From NCBI GenBank assembly GCA_965227445.1, contig OZ245751.1, forward strand, positions 5,704,001 through 5,768,000: DNA of 64,000 bases, read 5' to 3'. Both the position numbers and the translations under genes were made by a program. This stretch comes from DT-110 sp030148525 (GTDB lineage: Bacteria; Bacteroidota; Bacteroidia; Chitinophagales; Saprospiraceae). The number at the start of each line of letters is the position of its first letter. Position 1 is the stretch's first letter. The notes beneath the pieces are model-generated. The model did not search any database and was not told the origin of the DNA. It saw only the letters and a list, made by a program, of their open reading frames with translations. Shown piece by piece: positions 9,140 to 17,439 of this stretch.

Positions 9140-9556
9140 ATGGGTTACATAAAGAGCACAGACTACCATATGCTGAAACTCTCCTCTAATCCGAAGAATG
9201 TAGCTGTAGTTGAAAATTTCGTCGGTAAAATCTGCCGGGAATACCACATCCAGAAGGACATTTACGGGAATATTTTGATCAGTCTTACCGAGGCCGTTAA
9301 TAATGCTATTATTCACGGTAACAAGAACGATGAGTCAAAATCCGTGCACATTCAAACGCGCAAGGCTCCGGATCGGATCGCTATCCGCGTATCGGATGAA
9401 GGTCGAGGATTCGATGCGGCTGAACTTCCCGACCCGACGTGTCCCCAAAATCTAACCAAATGCGGTGGACGAGGCGTTTTCCTGATGAAGCAACTTTCTG
9501 ACCGGGTAGACTTCCTCGATGATGGTCGTACAGTAGAAATGCACTTCAAAATATGA
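9140..9556 (+). CDS. ATP-binding anti-sigma-type protein (RsbW/SpoIIAB-like HATPase)
   Basis: 138-residue single-domain GHKL ATPase. The N box EAVNNAIIHGN, G1 box DEGRGFD and G2 box GGRGVFLMKQLSD are all present. There is no sensor or phosphorylated His domain, so it matches the anti-sigma or serine-kinase HATPase_c_2 group (RsbW, SpoIIAB). Such proteins bind a sigma factor or phosphorylate an STAS partner; neither is encoded next to it. Its TGA overlaps the ybeY start by four bases (ATGA), so the two are translationally coupled. An internal ATG (MLKLSSN, 10 codons in) is an alternative start. Confidence 0.85.
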   Translation: MGYIKSTDYHMLKLSSNPKNVAVVENFVGKICREYHIQKDIYGNILISLTEAVNNAIIHGNKNDESKSVHIQTRKAPDRIAIRVSDEGRGFDAAELPDPTCPQNLTKCGGRGVFLMKQLSDRVDFLDDGRTVEMHFKI

Positions 9557-10020
9557 GTGACGATCTGCTCCGTGATTTTTCCTTTCCCGGCGAGCAGGAA
9601 GACCTCATTAGTTTCCATTCCGAAGAGATCGAGTTCGAGCCCGATCAGCCCCTGCGGCTCGATCATTGGATTCGTTCTGTCGTCGATTCCCAGAAGTGTA
9701 CTCTGGGTTTTCTCAATATTATTTTCTGTGACGATAACTACCTCCATCGTATGAATGTGGAGTACCTCGATCACGATACCCTCACCGATATCATTACCTT
9801 TCCCTACGCCGATCCTCCCCAGATCGAAGGCGACATCTTTATTAGTCTGGACCGGGTGCGCGAAAACGCCCATGCGTTTCAGGTCCCCTTTGACCACGAA
9901 CTGCACCGCGTCATCATTCACGGTGTACTCCACCTGTGCGGCCAAGGCGACAAAACCCCTCGGGAGAAAGGTGAGATGCGTGCCAAGGAGGATGCCGCCT
10001 TAGAGCTGTTGGGGGAATAG
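9553..10020 (+). CDS. ybeY: Endoribonuclease YbeY (rRNA maturation)
   Basis: 155-residue metal-dependent RNase of 16S rRNA 3'-end maturation and ribosome quality control. The core HGVLHLCGQGD corresponds to the family motif H-G-x-L-H-L-x-G-Y-D-H, but the third histidine is replaced by Asp, which as I recall is usual in Bacteroidota members. DTLTDIITFPY is the other conserved block. The N-terminus is somewhat long, with an acidic segment before RLDHWIRSVVDSQ. It overlaps the upstream ATPase gene by four bases. Confidence 0.92.
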   Translation: MSDDLLRDFSFPGEQEDLISFHSEEIEFEPDQPLRLDHWIRSVVDSQKCTLGFLNIIFCDDNYLHRMNVEYLDHDTLTDIITFPYADPPQIEGDIFISLDRVRENAHAFQVPFDHELHRVIIHGVLHLCGQGDKTPREKGEMRAKEDAALELLGE

Positions 10021-10083
10021 GCTTTCGCCAAAATTGGATTGGTTCGTATCTTTTTCGGACTTTCGTCAAAAAGTATAGCTCTT

Positions 10084-10347
10084 ATGGAGTCATCCTCCAA
10101 ACCAGGCTGGCTACGCCGCGTCCAGGAACAAAGCTGGGAACCGGAAATCCTGATCTCGGGTATTGTCCTCTTCGCCCTTTTCCAAATGCCGGAGCGCATC
10201 GATGCCTTCAGCGATTACCTGGAGCTGAACGGGCACTTTATGTTTTCTAACGGGACCATTAATGAAGTGCTGGCATCTATCATCAAGGTATCCCTGTACT
10301 GGCTGATGATAGGCTTTTCCCTGCACCTGTTCCTGCGAAGCGTCTGA
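10084..10347 (+). pseudogene. Truncated multi-pass membrane protein
   Basis: 87 residues from ATG 10084 (MESSSKPGWLRRVQEQSWEP). Two hydrophobic helices are visible (ILISGIVLFALFQMP and SLYWLMIGFSLHLFLRSV). From memory, the pattern W-x-P-E-I-L-I-S-G and a later LHLFLRS occurs in Bacteroidota membrane proteins of over 400 residues, in which the second helix is followed by more membrane segments. Here a TGA ends the frame directly after LRSV. A different frame stays open to about 10601 but does not look like the missing part. I read it as a decayed gene; a genuine short membrane protein is possible. Confidence 0.5.
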
Positions 10348-10854
10348 ACCGCCAAAATCCAAGGACTAAACAAAAAGGATTAGTAGCCTGGCTGGATATC
10401 GGGTATCTGTCGCGGGGACTACACCGTTTGAACCTGTACTATCGTTACCCCCCGAACGATAATCAGCCCGAACCTTTTTTGCTAAAACGGGCCGTGGTCG
10501 AGTTTTATAAAACGACTGAAGGGGACGCAGAGGCTAAAGAGACCATAGAGACGGAAGGGACCAAAGTGATGGAAGAGCCCGAAGGGACACAGGGACAATG
10601 AGCGCCTTCTTTTCATAGGATAGGTTGGTTGATCTGCCAATTGTGCATGCCTGAATGAGCGTGGTTTACAAGAACTGTTTCGTTACCAAAAGTCGATGCT
10701 CCATTAATTATAATCAGGGCCAAGGGCCATGGTCCACGCTCTTGTTACCTTAACCTCAATCTCAACCTCCTCTGCCCGCTGAAGCCCGTACGGGCTTCAG
10801 CGGGCAGAGGGTGAAGGAGGGAAACCCCAAACCCCAAACCTCAAACCTCAAACC
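10348..10854. other. Repeat-rich intergenic region before mfd 3' end
   Basis: 507 bp with no convincing gene. A weak open frame (GLVAWLDIGYLSRGLHRLN) runs to about 10601 and dissolves into a purine-rich low-complexity stretch. After it come CTCAAC-type hexamers (10746-10768), a 42-bp perfect palindrome (10769-10810) and a heptamer array reaching into the mfd stop codon. Confidence 0.5.
10769..10810. repeat. Perfect 42-bp palindrome
   Basis: All 42 bases are self-complementary, with no loop, centred on AGCCCGTACGGGCT (10785-10798, the exact centre). It reads the same on both strands and could form a cruciform or, in RNA, a 19-20-bp hairpin. The core CCCGTACGGG also appears at about 52687 and 63161. 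Confidence 0.85.
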
Positions 10855-10863
10855 TCAAACCTG
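10822..10863. repeat. AAACCYC heptamer tandem array overlapping mfd stop
   Basis: Six 7-base units: AAACCCC twice, AAACCTC three times, AAACCTG once. The mfd stop codon (10855-10857) lies in the array; on the mfd strand the unit is GTTTGAG, so the array seems to have grown outward from the gene's last codon and stop. Confidence 0.8.
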
Positions 10864-13800
10864 TAAAACCATCACCTTCTCCTCAATTCCCCGCAGTACT
10901 TTAAGTGCTGCGCGCAGAGAACCCACCTTATCTTTGATCATTATAAAGTGCTTATTCGACTTTTTGAAGGTGAGTCCTTTTTGGGGGCCTACGCTTCCCA
11001 CGTGGGCCAGAATGGCCTGGAAGAGCGCCGACTCGTAATAGGGTGATTGCGGATTCTCCACGAAGTAACAGCGCAGCTTGTTGTTCTTCAGGATCAGGCG
11101 CTCAAAACCGAGTTCTTTGCATACCCAGCGCAGGCGCAGCCCCTCAAACAAGTCGTACACCTGCCGTGGCACTTTCCCGAAGCGGTCGCGTAGCTGTTGC
11201 TCGAACTTGGTAACCTGTTCTTCGGTCTCGAGTTTATTGAGCTCGGTGTAGAGGTTGAGTCGCTCCTGGATGCTGGTGACGTAATCATCGGGAATGTGCA
11301 TTTCGGTATCGGTATCGATCTGCACATCGCGTACGTACTGGCGTTTTTGTTCCAGCTCCTCCTTAAACAGCTCGCGGAATTCATTTTCTTTGAGTTCCTG
11401 GATGGCCTCCTCCAGAATCTTTTGGTAGGTCTCGTAACCGATATCTGTAATGAAGCCACTTTGCTCCGCTCCCAGAATATTACCGGCCCCCCGAATGTCG
11501 AGATCGCGCATGGCAATGTCGAAGCCGCTACCCAGGTCAGAATACTCTTCCAGCGTTTTCAGGCGCTTGCGGGCATCACTGGTGAGGGTCGACATGGGCG
11601 GACTAAACAGGTAGCAAAAGGCTTTTTTATTAGAGCGGCCCACCCGTCCACGCAACTGGTGCAGATCGCTCATCCCAAACTGGTGGGCATTATTGATGAT
11701 CATAGTATTGGCATTGGGGATATCCAGGCCGGTTTCGATAATATTGGTACAGATCAGCACATCGTACTTTCGCTCGATGAAGGCGAGCAGGGTACGCTCC
11801 AGCTCTTTGGGGTCCATTTGACCGTGGGCCACCGCGATGTCTACATCCGGACAAAGCTTGCGTACCATGGCCGCTACGTCGGGTAGGTTCTTCACGCGGT
11901 TATGCACAAAGAATACCTGCCCACCCCGGTCCACTTCGTAGTAGATCGACTCCTTAATAATGTCTTCGCTGAAAATGCGCACTTCCGTGTGGATAGGCTG
12001 GCGGTTGGGGGGCGGGGTGCGGATAATCGATAAGTCACGAGCCGCCATCAGCGAAAACTGGAGGGTTCTTGGAATTGGGGTGGCGGTGAGGGTCAGGGTA
12101 TCTACGTTCACCTTAATATTTCGCAATTTCTCCTTGGCAGCCACTCCAAACTTTTGCTCCTCATCGATGACCAATAGGCCAAGATCCTTAAAGCCGACCT
12201 TCTTATTCAACAGGGCGTGCGTGCCAATGACAACGTCAATGCTGCCCTCTTTGAGTTTTTCGTATATCTCCCGCTTTTCCTTGGTAGAGCGGAATCGGTT
12301 GACGTAATCAACGGTAGCGCCAAATTCGTCGAGGCGTTCCTGGAAGGTGCGGTAGTGTTGGAGCGCGAGTATAGTCGTGGGAACCAAAATAGCTACCTGC
12401 TTACCGCCCACAATAGCTTTGAAGGCTGCGCGTACGGCAACTTCCGTTTTACCGAAGCCTACGTCTCCGCAGATCAACCGATCCATAGGGTATTCCTTCA
12501 TCATGTCTTCCTTCACGTCGTTGGTTGCCGTGAATTGGTCGGGCGTATCCTCGTAGATGAAGGAGGCTTCCAGTTCGTTTTGCAGATAGCCGTCGGGCGG
12601 GAAGGCGAATCCATCGGAGGCCTTGCGCTGGGCGTAGAGCTTGATCAGTTCGCCGGCAATATCCTTGACCTTCTTCTTAGTGCGTCGCTTCAGGCTTTTC
12701 CAGGCATCCGATCCGAGTTTGCTCAGCTTGGGTTGGGAGCCATCCTTGCCGGTGTATTTCGAGATCTTATGCAGGGAGTTGATGCTGACGTACAGGATGT
12801 CGTTGTTTTTATAGATGAGTCGAACCGACTCCTGTACGTGTCCGTTAATATCGATTTTTTCCAGACCGGAATAGCGCCCTACACCGTGGTCGATATGGGT
12901 CACGTAATCGCCAGGGGATAGCTCCCGCAGCATCCGCATGTTCATTGCCTGGTCTTTAGCGTAGCCTTTGCGTAGCTTGTAGCGGTGGAAACGCTCAAAG
13001 ATCTGGTGGTCGGTATAACAGGCTATTTTCAGGTCCCGGTCGACAAAGCCTTCGTGGATAGCCCTGGTAATTGGGTGAAAGTGTTCAATATCGGCCTTCA
13101 GGTCTTCGAAGATGGCATAGAAACGCTCCACCTGACGAGTATTATCGGTAAATAGGTAATTCTCGATACCGTCCTTTATGTTCTCGTTCAGGTTGTCGAT
13201 GAGCAACTGAAAATTCTTATTGAAGCTGGGCTGTGGCCGGGTGGTGTATACAACTTTACCGGTGTAATCCAGCGGCTGCGGACTGTCGGTCAGGGAGATC
13301 AGGTGGTGATTTTCCACATCTTCCACTACCTGGTTGGGAAAGATAAAGGCCCGGTCGCGGAAAATTTCTTTCAGAGCTTCCTCTTCCAGTAACATGACCT
13401 GCTTACTGAATTCTTCTGCTTTTTCAAAGCACTGTTGCAGCCGGTCGAGGAGTAGCTGAAAATCTTTTACCCAGATGGCTGTATTAGCCGGAAGTACCCG
13501 GAATAAGCTCACCTTCTGGTCGCGCTTAAAGCGGGTATTGATATTGGGCACGATGCTTACCCTGGCGATGTTTTTTTGCGAAAGCTGAGAGGTCGGATCA
13601 AAGGTGCGTATGCTCTCAACCTCCGTATCGAAAAGCTCCACGCGGTAAGGGAAATCGTTGCCGTAGGAAAAGATATCGATGATACCGCCCCGGATGGAGT
13701 ACTGACCGGGCTCGTATACGAAATCCTCCCTTTTAAAGCCGTACTCCGTCATGAGGTCGATGAGGAAATCCACATCGAGCTCCTCCCCCGTGGTAATCGA

Positions 13801-14238
13801 AATTCGGGTTTGCTCCAGCACCTGCGGAGCCACCACCTGTTCGAAGAGTGCTTCGGGATAAGTGACGACGATCTCCCCGCTTTTACCGGGTGAGCTTACC
13901 TTGTCGATGGTATCGGTACGTTGTAGTACGTTGGCCTGATTCAGGGTCTCAAAATTCATGGGCCGCTTGAAGGAGTCGGGGAAAAAGCGCACGGTCTGGC
14001 CTTCGAGCAGATTGCTCAGGTCGTTGAGCAGGTAGGCCGCTTCCTCCTTATCGTTGGCGATCAGCAGATGGGACCGTGGGTCCTGTAAATAGGTGGCTGC
14101 CAGGACAAAGGCTTCCTGTGCGCCAACCATGCCCAGTGCCTGCAGGCGTACGTGATCGGATTTGCGGAGTAGTTCGACAATGGTCCCGGTACGGGTATCA
14201 TTGCGGTAGAGGTCGAGGAGTCGTTCGAGATTTTTCAC
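10855..14238 (-). CDS. mfd: Transcription-repair coupling factor Mfd
   Basis: Mfd removes stalled RNA polymerase at DNA lesions and recruits UvrA. From GTG 14238 it is 1127 residues, normal for the family. In order: UvrB-homology module (N-terminal third), CarD-like RNA-polymerase interaction domain (LSPGDYVTHIDHGVGRYSGL), SF2 helicase with Walker A GDVGFGKTEVA, DEEQ box, TATPIPRTL and HQLRGRVGRSNK, then the C-terminal TRCF domain (LRLRWVCKELGFERLILK). No ATG is available; a TACATTTG -7-like site overlaps the GTG at 14238-14245, so the start is uncertain by a few codons. Confidence 0.96.
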   Translation of the reverse strand: MKNLERLLDLYRNDTRTGTIVELLRKSDHVRLQALGMVGAQEAFVLAATYLQDPRSHLLIANDKEEAAYLLNDLSNLLEGQTVRFFPDSFKRPMNFETLNQANVLQRTDTIDKVSSPGKSGEIVVTYPEALFEQVVAPQVLEQTRISITTGEELDVDFLIDLMTEYGFKREDFVYEPGQYSIRGGIIDIFSYGNDFPYRVELFDTEVESIRTFDPTSQLSQKNIARVSIVPNINTRFKRDQKVSLFRVLPANTAIWVKDFQLLLDRLQQCFEKAEEFSKQVMLLEEEALKEIFRDRAFIFPNQVVEDVENHHLISLTDSPQPLDYTGKVVYTTRPQPSFNKNFQLLIDNLNENIKDGIENYLFTDNTRQVERFYAIFEDLKADIEHFHPITRAIHEGFVDRDLKIACYTDHQIFERFHRYKLRKGYAKDQAMNMRMLRELSPGDYVTHIDHGVGRYSGLEKIDINGHVQESVRLIYKNNDILYVSINSLHKISKYTGKDGSQPKLSKLGSDAWKSLKRRTKKKVKDIAGELIKLYAQRKASDGFAFPPDGYLQNELEASFIYEDTPDQFTATNDVKEDMMKEYPMDRLICGDVGFGKTEVAVRAAFKAIVGGKQVAILVPTTILALQHYRTFQERLDEFGATVDYVNRFRSTKEKREIYEKLKEGSIDVVIGTHALLNKKVGFKDLGLLVIDEEQKFGVAAKEKLRNIKVNVDTLTLTATPIPRTLQFSLMAARDLSIIRTPPPNRQPIHTEVRIFSEDIIKESIYYEVDRGGQVFFVHNRVKNLPDVAAMVRKLCPDVDIAVAHGQMDPKELERTLLAFIERKYDVLICTNIIETGLDIPNANTMIINNAHQFGMSDLHQLRGRVGRSNKKAFCYLFSPPMSTLTSDARKRLKTLEEYSDLGSGFDIAMRDLDIRGAGNILGAEQSGFITDIGYETYQKILEEAIQELKENEFRELFKEELEQKRQYVRDVQIDTDTEMHIPDDYVTSIQERLNLYTELNKLETEEQVTKFEQQLRDRFGKVPRQVYDLFEGLRLRWVCKELGFERLILKNNKLRCYFVENPQSPYYESALFQAILAHVGSVGPQKGLTFKKSNKHFIMIKDKVGSLRAALKVLRGIEEKVMVLQV

Positions 14239-14381
14239 AAATGTAAAAGTAGCTATTATCAAGGTAGTTCACCAAGGTGAAAACGTAGGTGGGGCGGGAT
14301 TGTTGCTGGTCCAGGTCTGAGGTATGAGGTTAGTGGTTTGAGGTATTTCTGATACGACTGAAGTGTAACTGTTAAGAAAAG

Positions 14382-14436
14382 CCTCAGCCTCAACCTCAGC
14401 CTGAATCTGAACCTCAACCTCAACCTTTACTCTCAA
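14382..14436. repeat. CCTCAR hexamer tandem array upstream of mfd
   Basis: About nine degenerate 6-base units (CCTCAG, CCTCAA, CCTGAA, TCTGAA and so on). The rest of 14239-14520 is AT-rich and gene-free, with related GAGGTTTG-like motifs near 14310-14345 in the opposite sense. Confidence 0.7.
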
Positions 14437-14520
14437 ATAATTGAATTTCAACACCTCAACCAATTTTGTAATAGGTATCAAGTAATTAAATCAATACATT
14501 TACCAGTAAAAACCAGTACC

Positions 14521-14922
14521 ATGAAATACGTATCTCTGTGTACCCTTATTCTGGTCACTTTTGCGCTGGCCTCCTGTCAATCGGGTCAGCCAAAATTGGA
14601 AGGACCAGTCGTGGAAGTAATGGACGTACCAACTTTTGCCCAGGCGCTAAAAGACGATCCCAAGGCGCAGTTGGTCGATGTGCGCACTCCGGCCGAATAC
14701 CAGGGAGGCACTATCGAAGGAAGCCGCCATATCAATTTCTACGGTGAAGACTTTACAGCTCAGCTCGAAGCGCAACTCGACAAGAACCAGCCGGTCTATA
14801 TTTTTTGCCGCTCAGGTAACCGATCGGGTAAAGCAGCGGTAATGATGGAAGAGCTTGGATTCAAAAAGGTGTACGACCTGGACGGGGGCATTATGGCCTG
14901 GAATGGGTTGCGGGGCTATTGA
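14521..14922 (+). CDS. Rhodanese-like lipoprotein
   Basis: 133-residue single rhodanese domain with a lipoprotein signal (MKYVSLCTLILVTFALASC, Cys19), so it should sit in the periplasm on a membrane. The active-site loop IFCRSGNRSGKA has catalytic Cys96, and LVDVRTPAEYQGGTIEGSRHI is the conserved CH2A/N-terminal part. Family activity is sulfur transfer from thiosulfate or persulfide; the physiological acceptor is unknown. It stands alone, with a terminator at 14967-15029 before the carotenoid operon. Confidence 0.92.
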   Translation: MKYVSLCTLILVTFALASCQSGQPKLEGPVVEVMDVPTFAQALKDDPKAQLVDVRTPAEYQGGTIEGSRHINFYGEDFTAQLEAQLDKNQPVYIFCRSGNRSGKAAVMMEELGFKKVYDLDGGIMAWNGLRGY

Positions 14923-14966
14923 CCTGATTTCCGCTTTTGGACGTACTGGCTAAAAAAGCCGTAAAC

Positions 14967-15029
14967 AAAACCGGCTACCTGCTGTTGAGGTTGCGTAAAT
15001 TTTCCGTGACCACCGGGTAGCCGGTTTTT
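14967..15029 (+). terminator. Terminator after the rhodanese gene
   Basis: AAAACCGGCTACC (14967-14979) pairs perfectly with GGTAGCCGGTTTT (15016-15028) and a T-run follows; the loop is long (36 bases), which is unusual. Confidence 0.65.
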
Positions 15030-15080
15030 CGTTTGGTATATTCCAGTGCACGGACTCTAATCAACAAACCAACGCGCATT

Positions 15081-16574
15081 TTGGCAACAAAAGTAGTGGT
15101 TATTGGGTCTGGTTTTGCCGGATTGGCGGCTGCCACCTCCCTGGCTCATCGAGGATACGATGTGACCATCCTGGAAAAAAATGATATACCGGGAGGCAGG
15201 GCCCGTAAATTCGAACACGAGGGTTTCGTATTCGATATGGGTCCCAGCTGGTATTGGATGCCCGATGTTTTTGAGCAATACTTCGCTCGCTTTGGCAAAA
15301 AGCCTTCCGATTATTACGAACTGGTGCGACTTGACCCTTCTTATTCTGTCTTTTTCGGGAAAGACGATGTGATGGATGTTCCTGCCAAGCTCGACGATCT
15401 GTACGCCATGTTCGACCGGTACGAGCCCGGCAGCAGTGCTAAGCTGAAACAGTTTTTGACGGAAGCCGAATACAAATACCGGGTCGGTATGGAGGAGTTC
15501 GTCCATAAACCCGGTCATTCCATTATGGAGTTTGCCGACTGGCGAGTGATTAAAAGCCTGTTTCGCCTGCAGATGTTCAGCTCGCTGAGCAAGCACGTGG
15601 AAAAGCTATTTCAGCACCAGCAACTTCGCGAATTACTCAAGTTTCCCGTGCTGTTTTTGGGGGCAACCCCCGAAAATACACCAGCTATGTACAGCCTCAT
15701 GAATTACGCTGATATAGCACTGGGAACCTGGTACCCCCTGGGCGGTATGCACAAGATCGTGGAGGGTATGGTGGCTCTGGCTGAAGAAAAAGGAGTAGAG
15801 ATCCTGTTAAACCAGGAAGTCACCCGAATCCACACCGAAAACGGGAAGGCTACTAAGGTCATTACCGCCGATCACGAATACGAGTGCGATGTAGTCGTTG
15901 GCGGAGCCGATTACCACCACGTGGAGCAGCACCTGCTGGCCGGGGAAGACCGTCGGTACTCCGAACGCTACTGGGATAACCGGGTTATGGCGCCCTCCTC
16001 ACTTTTGTTCTACCTGGGCGTCGATAAGAAAATAGAAGGACTACACCACCATAATTTATTTTTCGACCGGGACTTTACCCGTCATGCTCACGAAATCTAC
16101 GAGGAACCCGAATGGCCCTCCGATCCACTATTTTATGCCTGCGTACCCAGTGTGACCGACTCCTCTGTCGCGCCGGCCGGGCACGAAAACCTTTTCTTAC
16201 TTGTACCCCTCGCCCCCGACCTGGAAGATACCGACGAATTGCGCGAACGCTATTTTGATATAATTATGGACCGACTGGAAGATCTGACCGGACAGGAAAT
16301 CCGTAAATATATCGTGTATAAGCGTTCTTATGCTCACCGGGATTTTAAAAAGGATTACCACGCTTATAAAGGCAATGCGTATGGATTGGCAAATACTCTG
16401 CTGCAAACAGCTTTTCTGAAGCCTAAGTTGCGGTCCAATAAAGTGTCAAACCTTTATTATGCCGGCCAGCTCACAACGCCTGGTCCCGGCGTACCACCAT
16501 CCCTCATTTCGGGACAAGTGGTAGCCGCCGAGATTCAAAAACACGTGCAGCCGGAGAAATCTTTAGTGCACTAG
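15081..16574 (+). CDS. crtI: Phytoene desaturase CrtI
   Basis: About 497 residues. FAD-dependent desaturase turning phytoene into lycopene (or neurosporene) at the membrane. The dinucleotide-binding motif KVVVIGSGFAGLAAATSLAH is followed by an acidic strand end (VTILEKND); the C-terminal signature YYAGQLTTPGPGVPPSLISG is typical of CrtI. No ATG precedes the FAD motif; TTG at 15081 (or ATT 15078) gives the best fit, and an earlier TTG at 15033 is open. First gene of a crtI-crtB-lycopene cyclase operon; crtB begins 28 bases after its stop. Confidence 0.94.
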   Translation: MATKVVVIGSGFAGLAAATSLAHRGYDVTILEKNDIPGGRARKFEHEGFVFDMGPSWYWMPDVFEQYFARFGKKPSDYYELVRLDPSYSVFFGKDDVMDVPAKLDDLYAMFDRYEPGSSAKLKQFLTEAEYKYRVGMEEFVHKPGHSIMEFADWRVIKSLFRLQMFSSLSKHVEKLFQHQQLRELLKFPVLFLGATPENTPAMYSLMNYADIALGTWYPLGGMHKIVEGMVALAEEKGVEILLNQEVTRIHTENGKATKVITADHEYECDVVVGGADYHHVEQHLLAGEDRRYSERYWDNRVMAPSSLLFYLGVDKKIEGLHHHNLFFDRDFTRHAHEIYEEPEWPSDPLFYACVPSVTDSSVAPAGHENLFLLVPLAPDLEDTDELRERYFDIIMDRLEDLTGQEIRKYIVYKRSYAHRDFKKDYHAYKGNAYGLANTLLQTAFLKPKLRSNKVSNLYYAGQLTTPGPGVPPSLISGQVVAAEIQKHVQPEKSLVH

Positions 16575-16602
16575 CGTTCGATGACCTATAACACCATCTG
16601 CT

Positions 16603-17439
16603 ATGATGAATTTGTATAATAAGACGTGTCGGGAATGTAGTCAGCTGATTACCAAGCGGTACAGCACGTCTTTTTCCATGGGCATTCGGGTATTCGATCG
16701 CCGGTTCCGGCCACCGATCTACGCTATCTATGGTTTCGTGCGGTTTGCCGACGAGATCGTCGATACCTTTCACCACACCGATAAGGCCAATTTACTGAAT
16801 CGGTTCCGGGAGGATACCTACCAGGCCATTGAGGAAGGTATCAGCCTGAACCCGGTGCTGCATGCTTTTCAGGAAACGGTGCACGAATACCAGATCGAGC
16901 GCGAACTGATCGATGCATTTCTCGATAGCATGGAGATGGACCTGCACTTCCATACCTACGAAGACAAGCTGTACAAAAAGTACATTTATGGCTCCGCAGA
17001 GGTGGTAGGGCTCATGTGCCTGCGGGTTTTCTGCGAGGGCGACAATGCCCAGTATCAGCGTCTACGGGAGCCGGCCCGAGCGCTGGGTTCCGCTTTTCAG
17101 AAGATCAATTTCCTGCGGGACATGGCCAGTGACTTCGACGATCGCGGCCGGGTGTACTTCCCGGGGGTAGATTTCACCAATTTCACCAATGAAGATAAGG
17201 AGCAGATTGAAGAGGATATAAAACAGGATTTTGATCACGGACTGGAGGGTATTATGCAATTGCCCAAAGGGGTGCGGTTCGGCGTCTATCTGGCCTACGT
17301 ATACTACACGAATCTGTTCAAGAAAATTAAGAGTGCACCGGCTACCCGGGTTAAGCAGGAGCGTATACGGGTGCCCGACCGCAAAAAAGTGGCCTTGCTG
17401 TTTAGCTCGGCCGTGCGCAATAGCCTGAACATGCTATGA
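16603..17439 (+). CDS. crtB: Phytoene synthase CrtB (phytoene/squalene synthase family)
   Basis: 278 residues. Condenses two geranylgeranyl diphosphates into phytoene. Both Asp-rich Mg-diphosphate motifs are intact: DEIVD in RFADEIVDTF and the second in NFLRDMASDFDDRGRVYFP. STSFSMGIRVF near the N-terminus is also conserved. An ATG-ATG pair opens the gene. Its TGA overlaps the next ATG by four bases, so it is coupled to the cyclase gene. The neighbours make phytoene rather than squalene the likely product. Confidence 0.94.
   Translation: MMNLYNKTCRECSQLITKRYSTSFSMGIRVFDRRFRPPIYAIYGFVRFADEIVDTFHHTDKANLLNRFREDTYQAIEEGISLNPVLHAFQETVHEYQIERELIDAFLDSMEMDLHFHTYEDKLYKKYIYGSAEVVGLMCLRVFCEGDNAQYQRLREPARALGSAFQKINFLRDMASDFDDRGRVYFPGVDFTNFTNEDKEQIEEDIKQDFDHGLEGIMQLPKGVRFGVYLAYVYYTNLFKKIKSAPATRVKQERIRVPDRKKVALLFSSAVRNSLNML

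Noticed and set aside
10822..10863. Possible CRISPR-like array
   Set aside because: Seven-base units without spacers; a simple tandem repeat.
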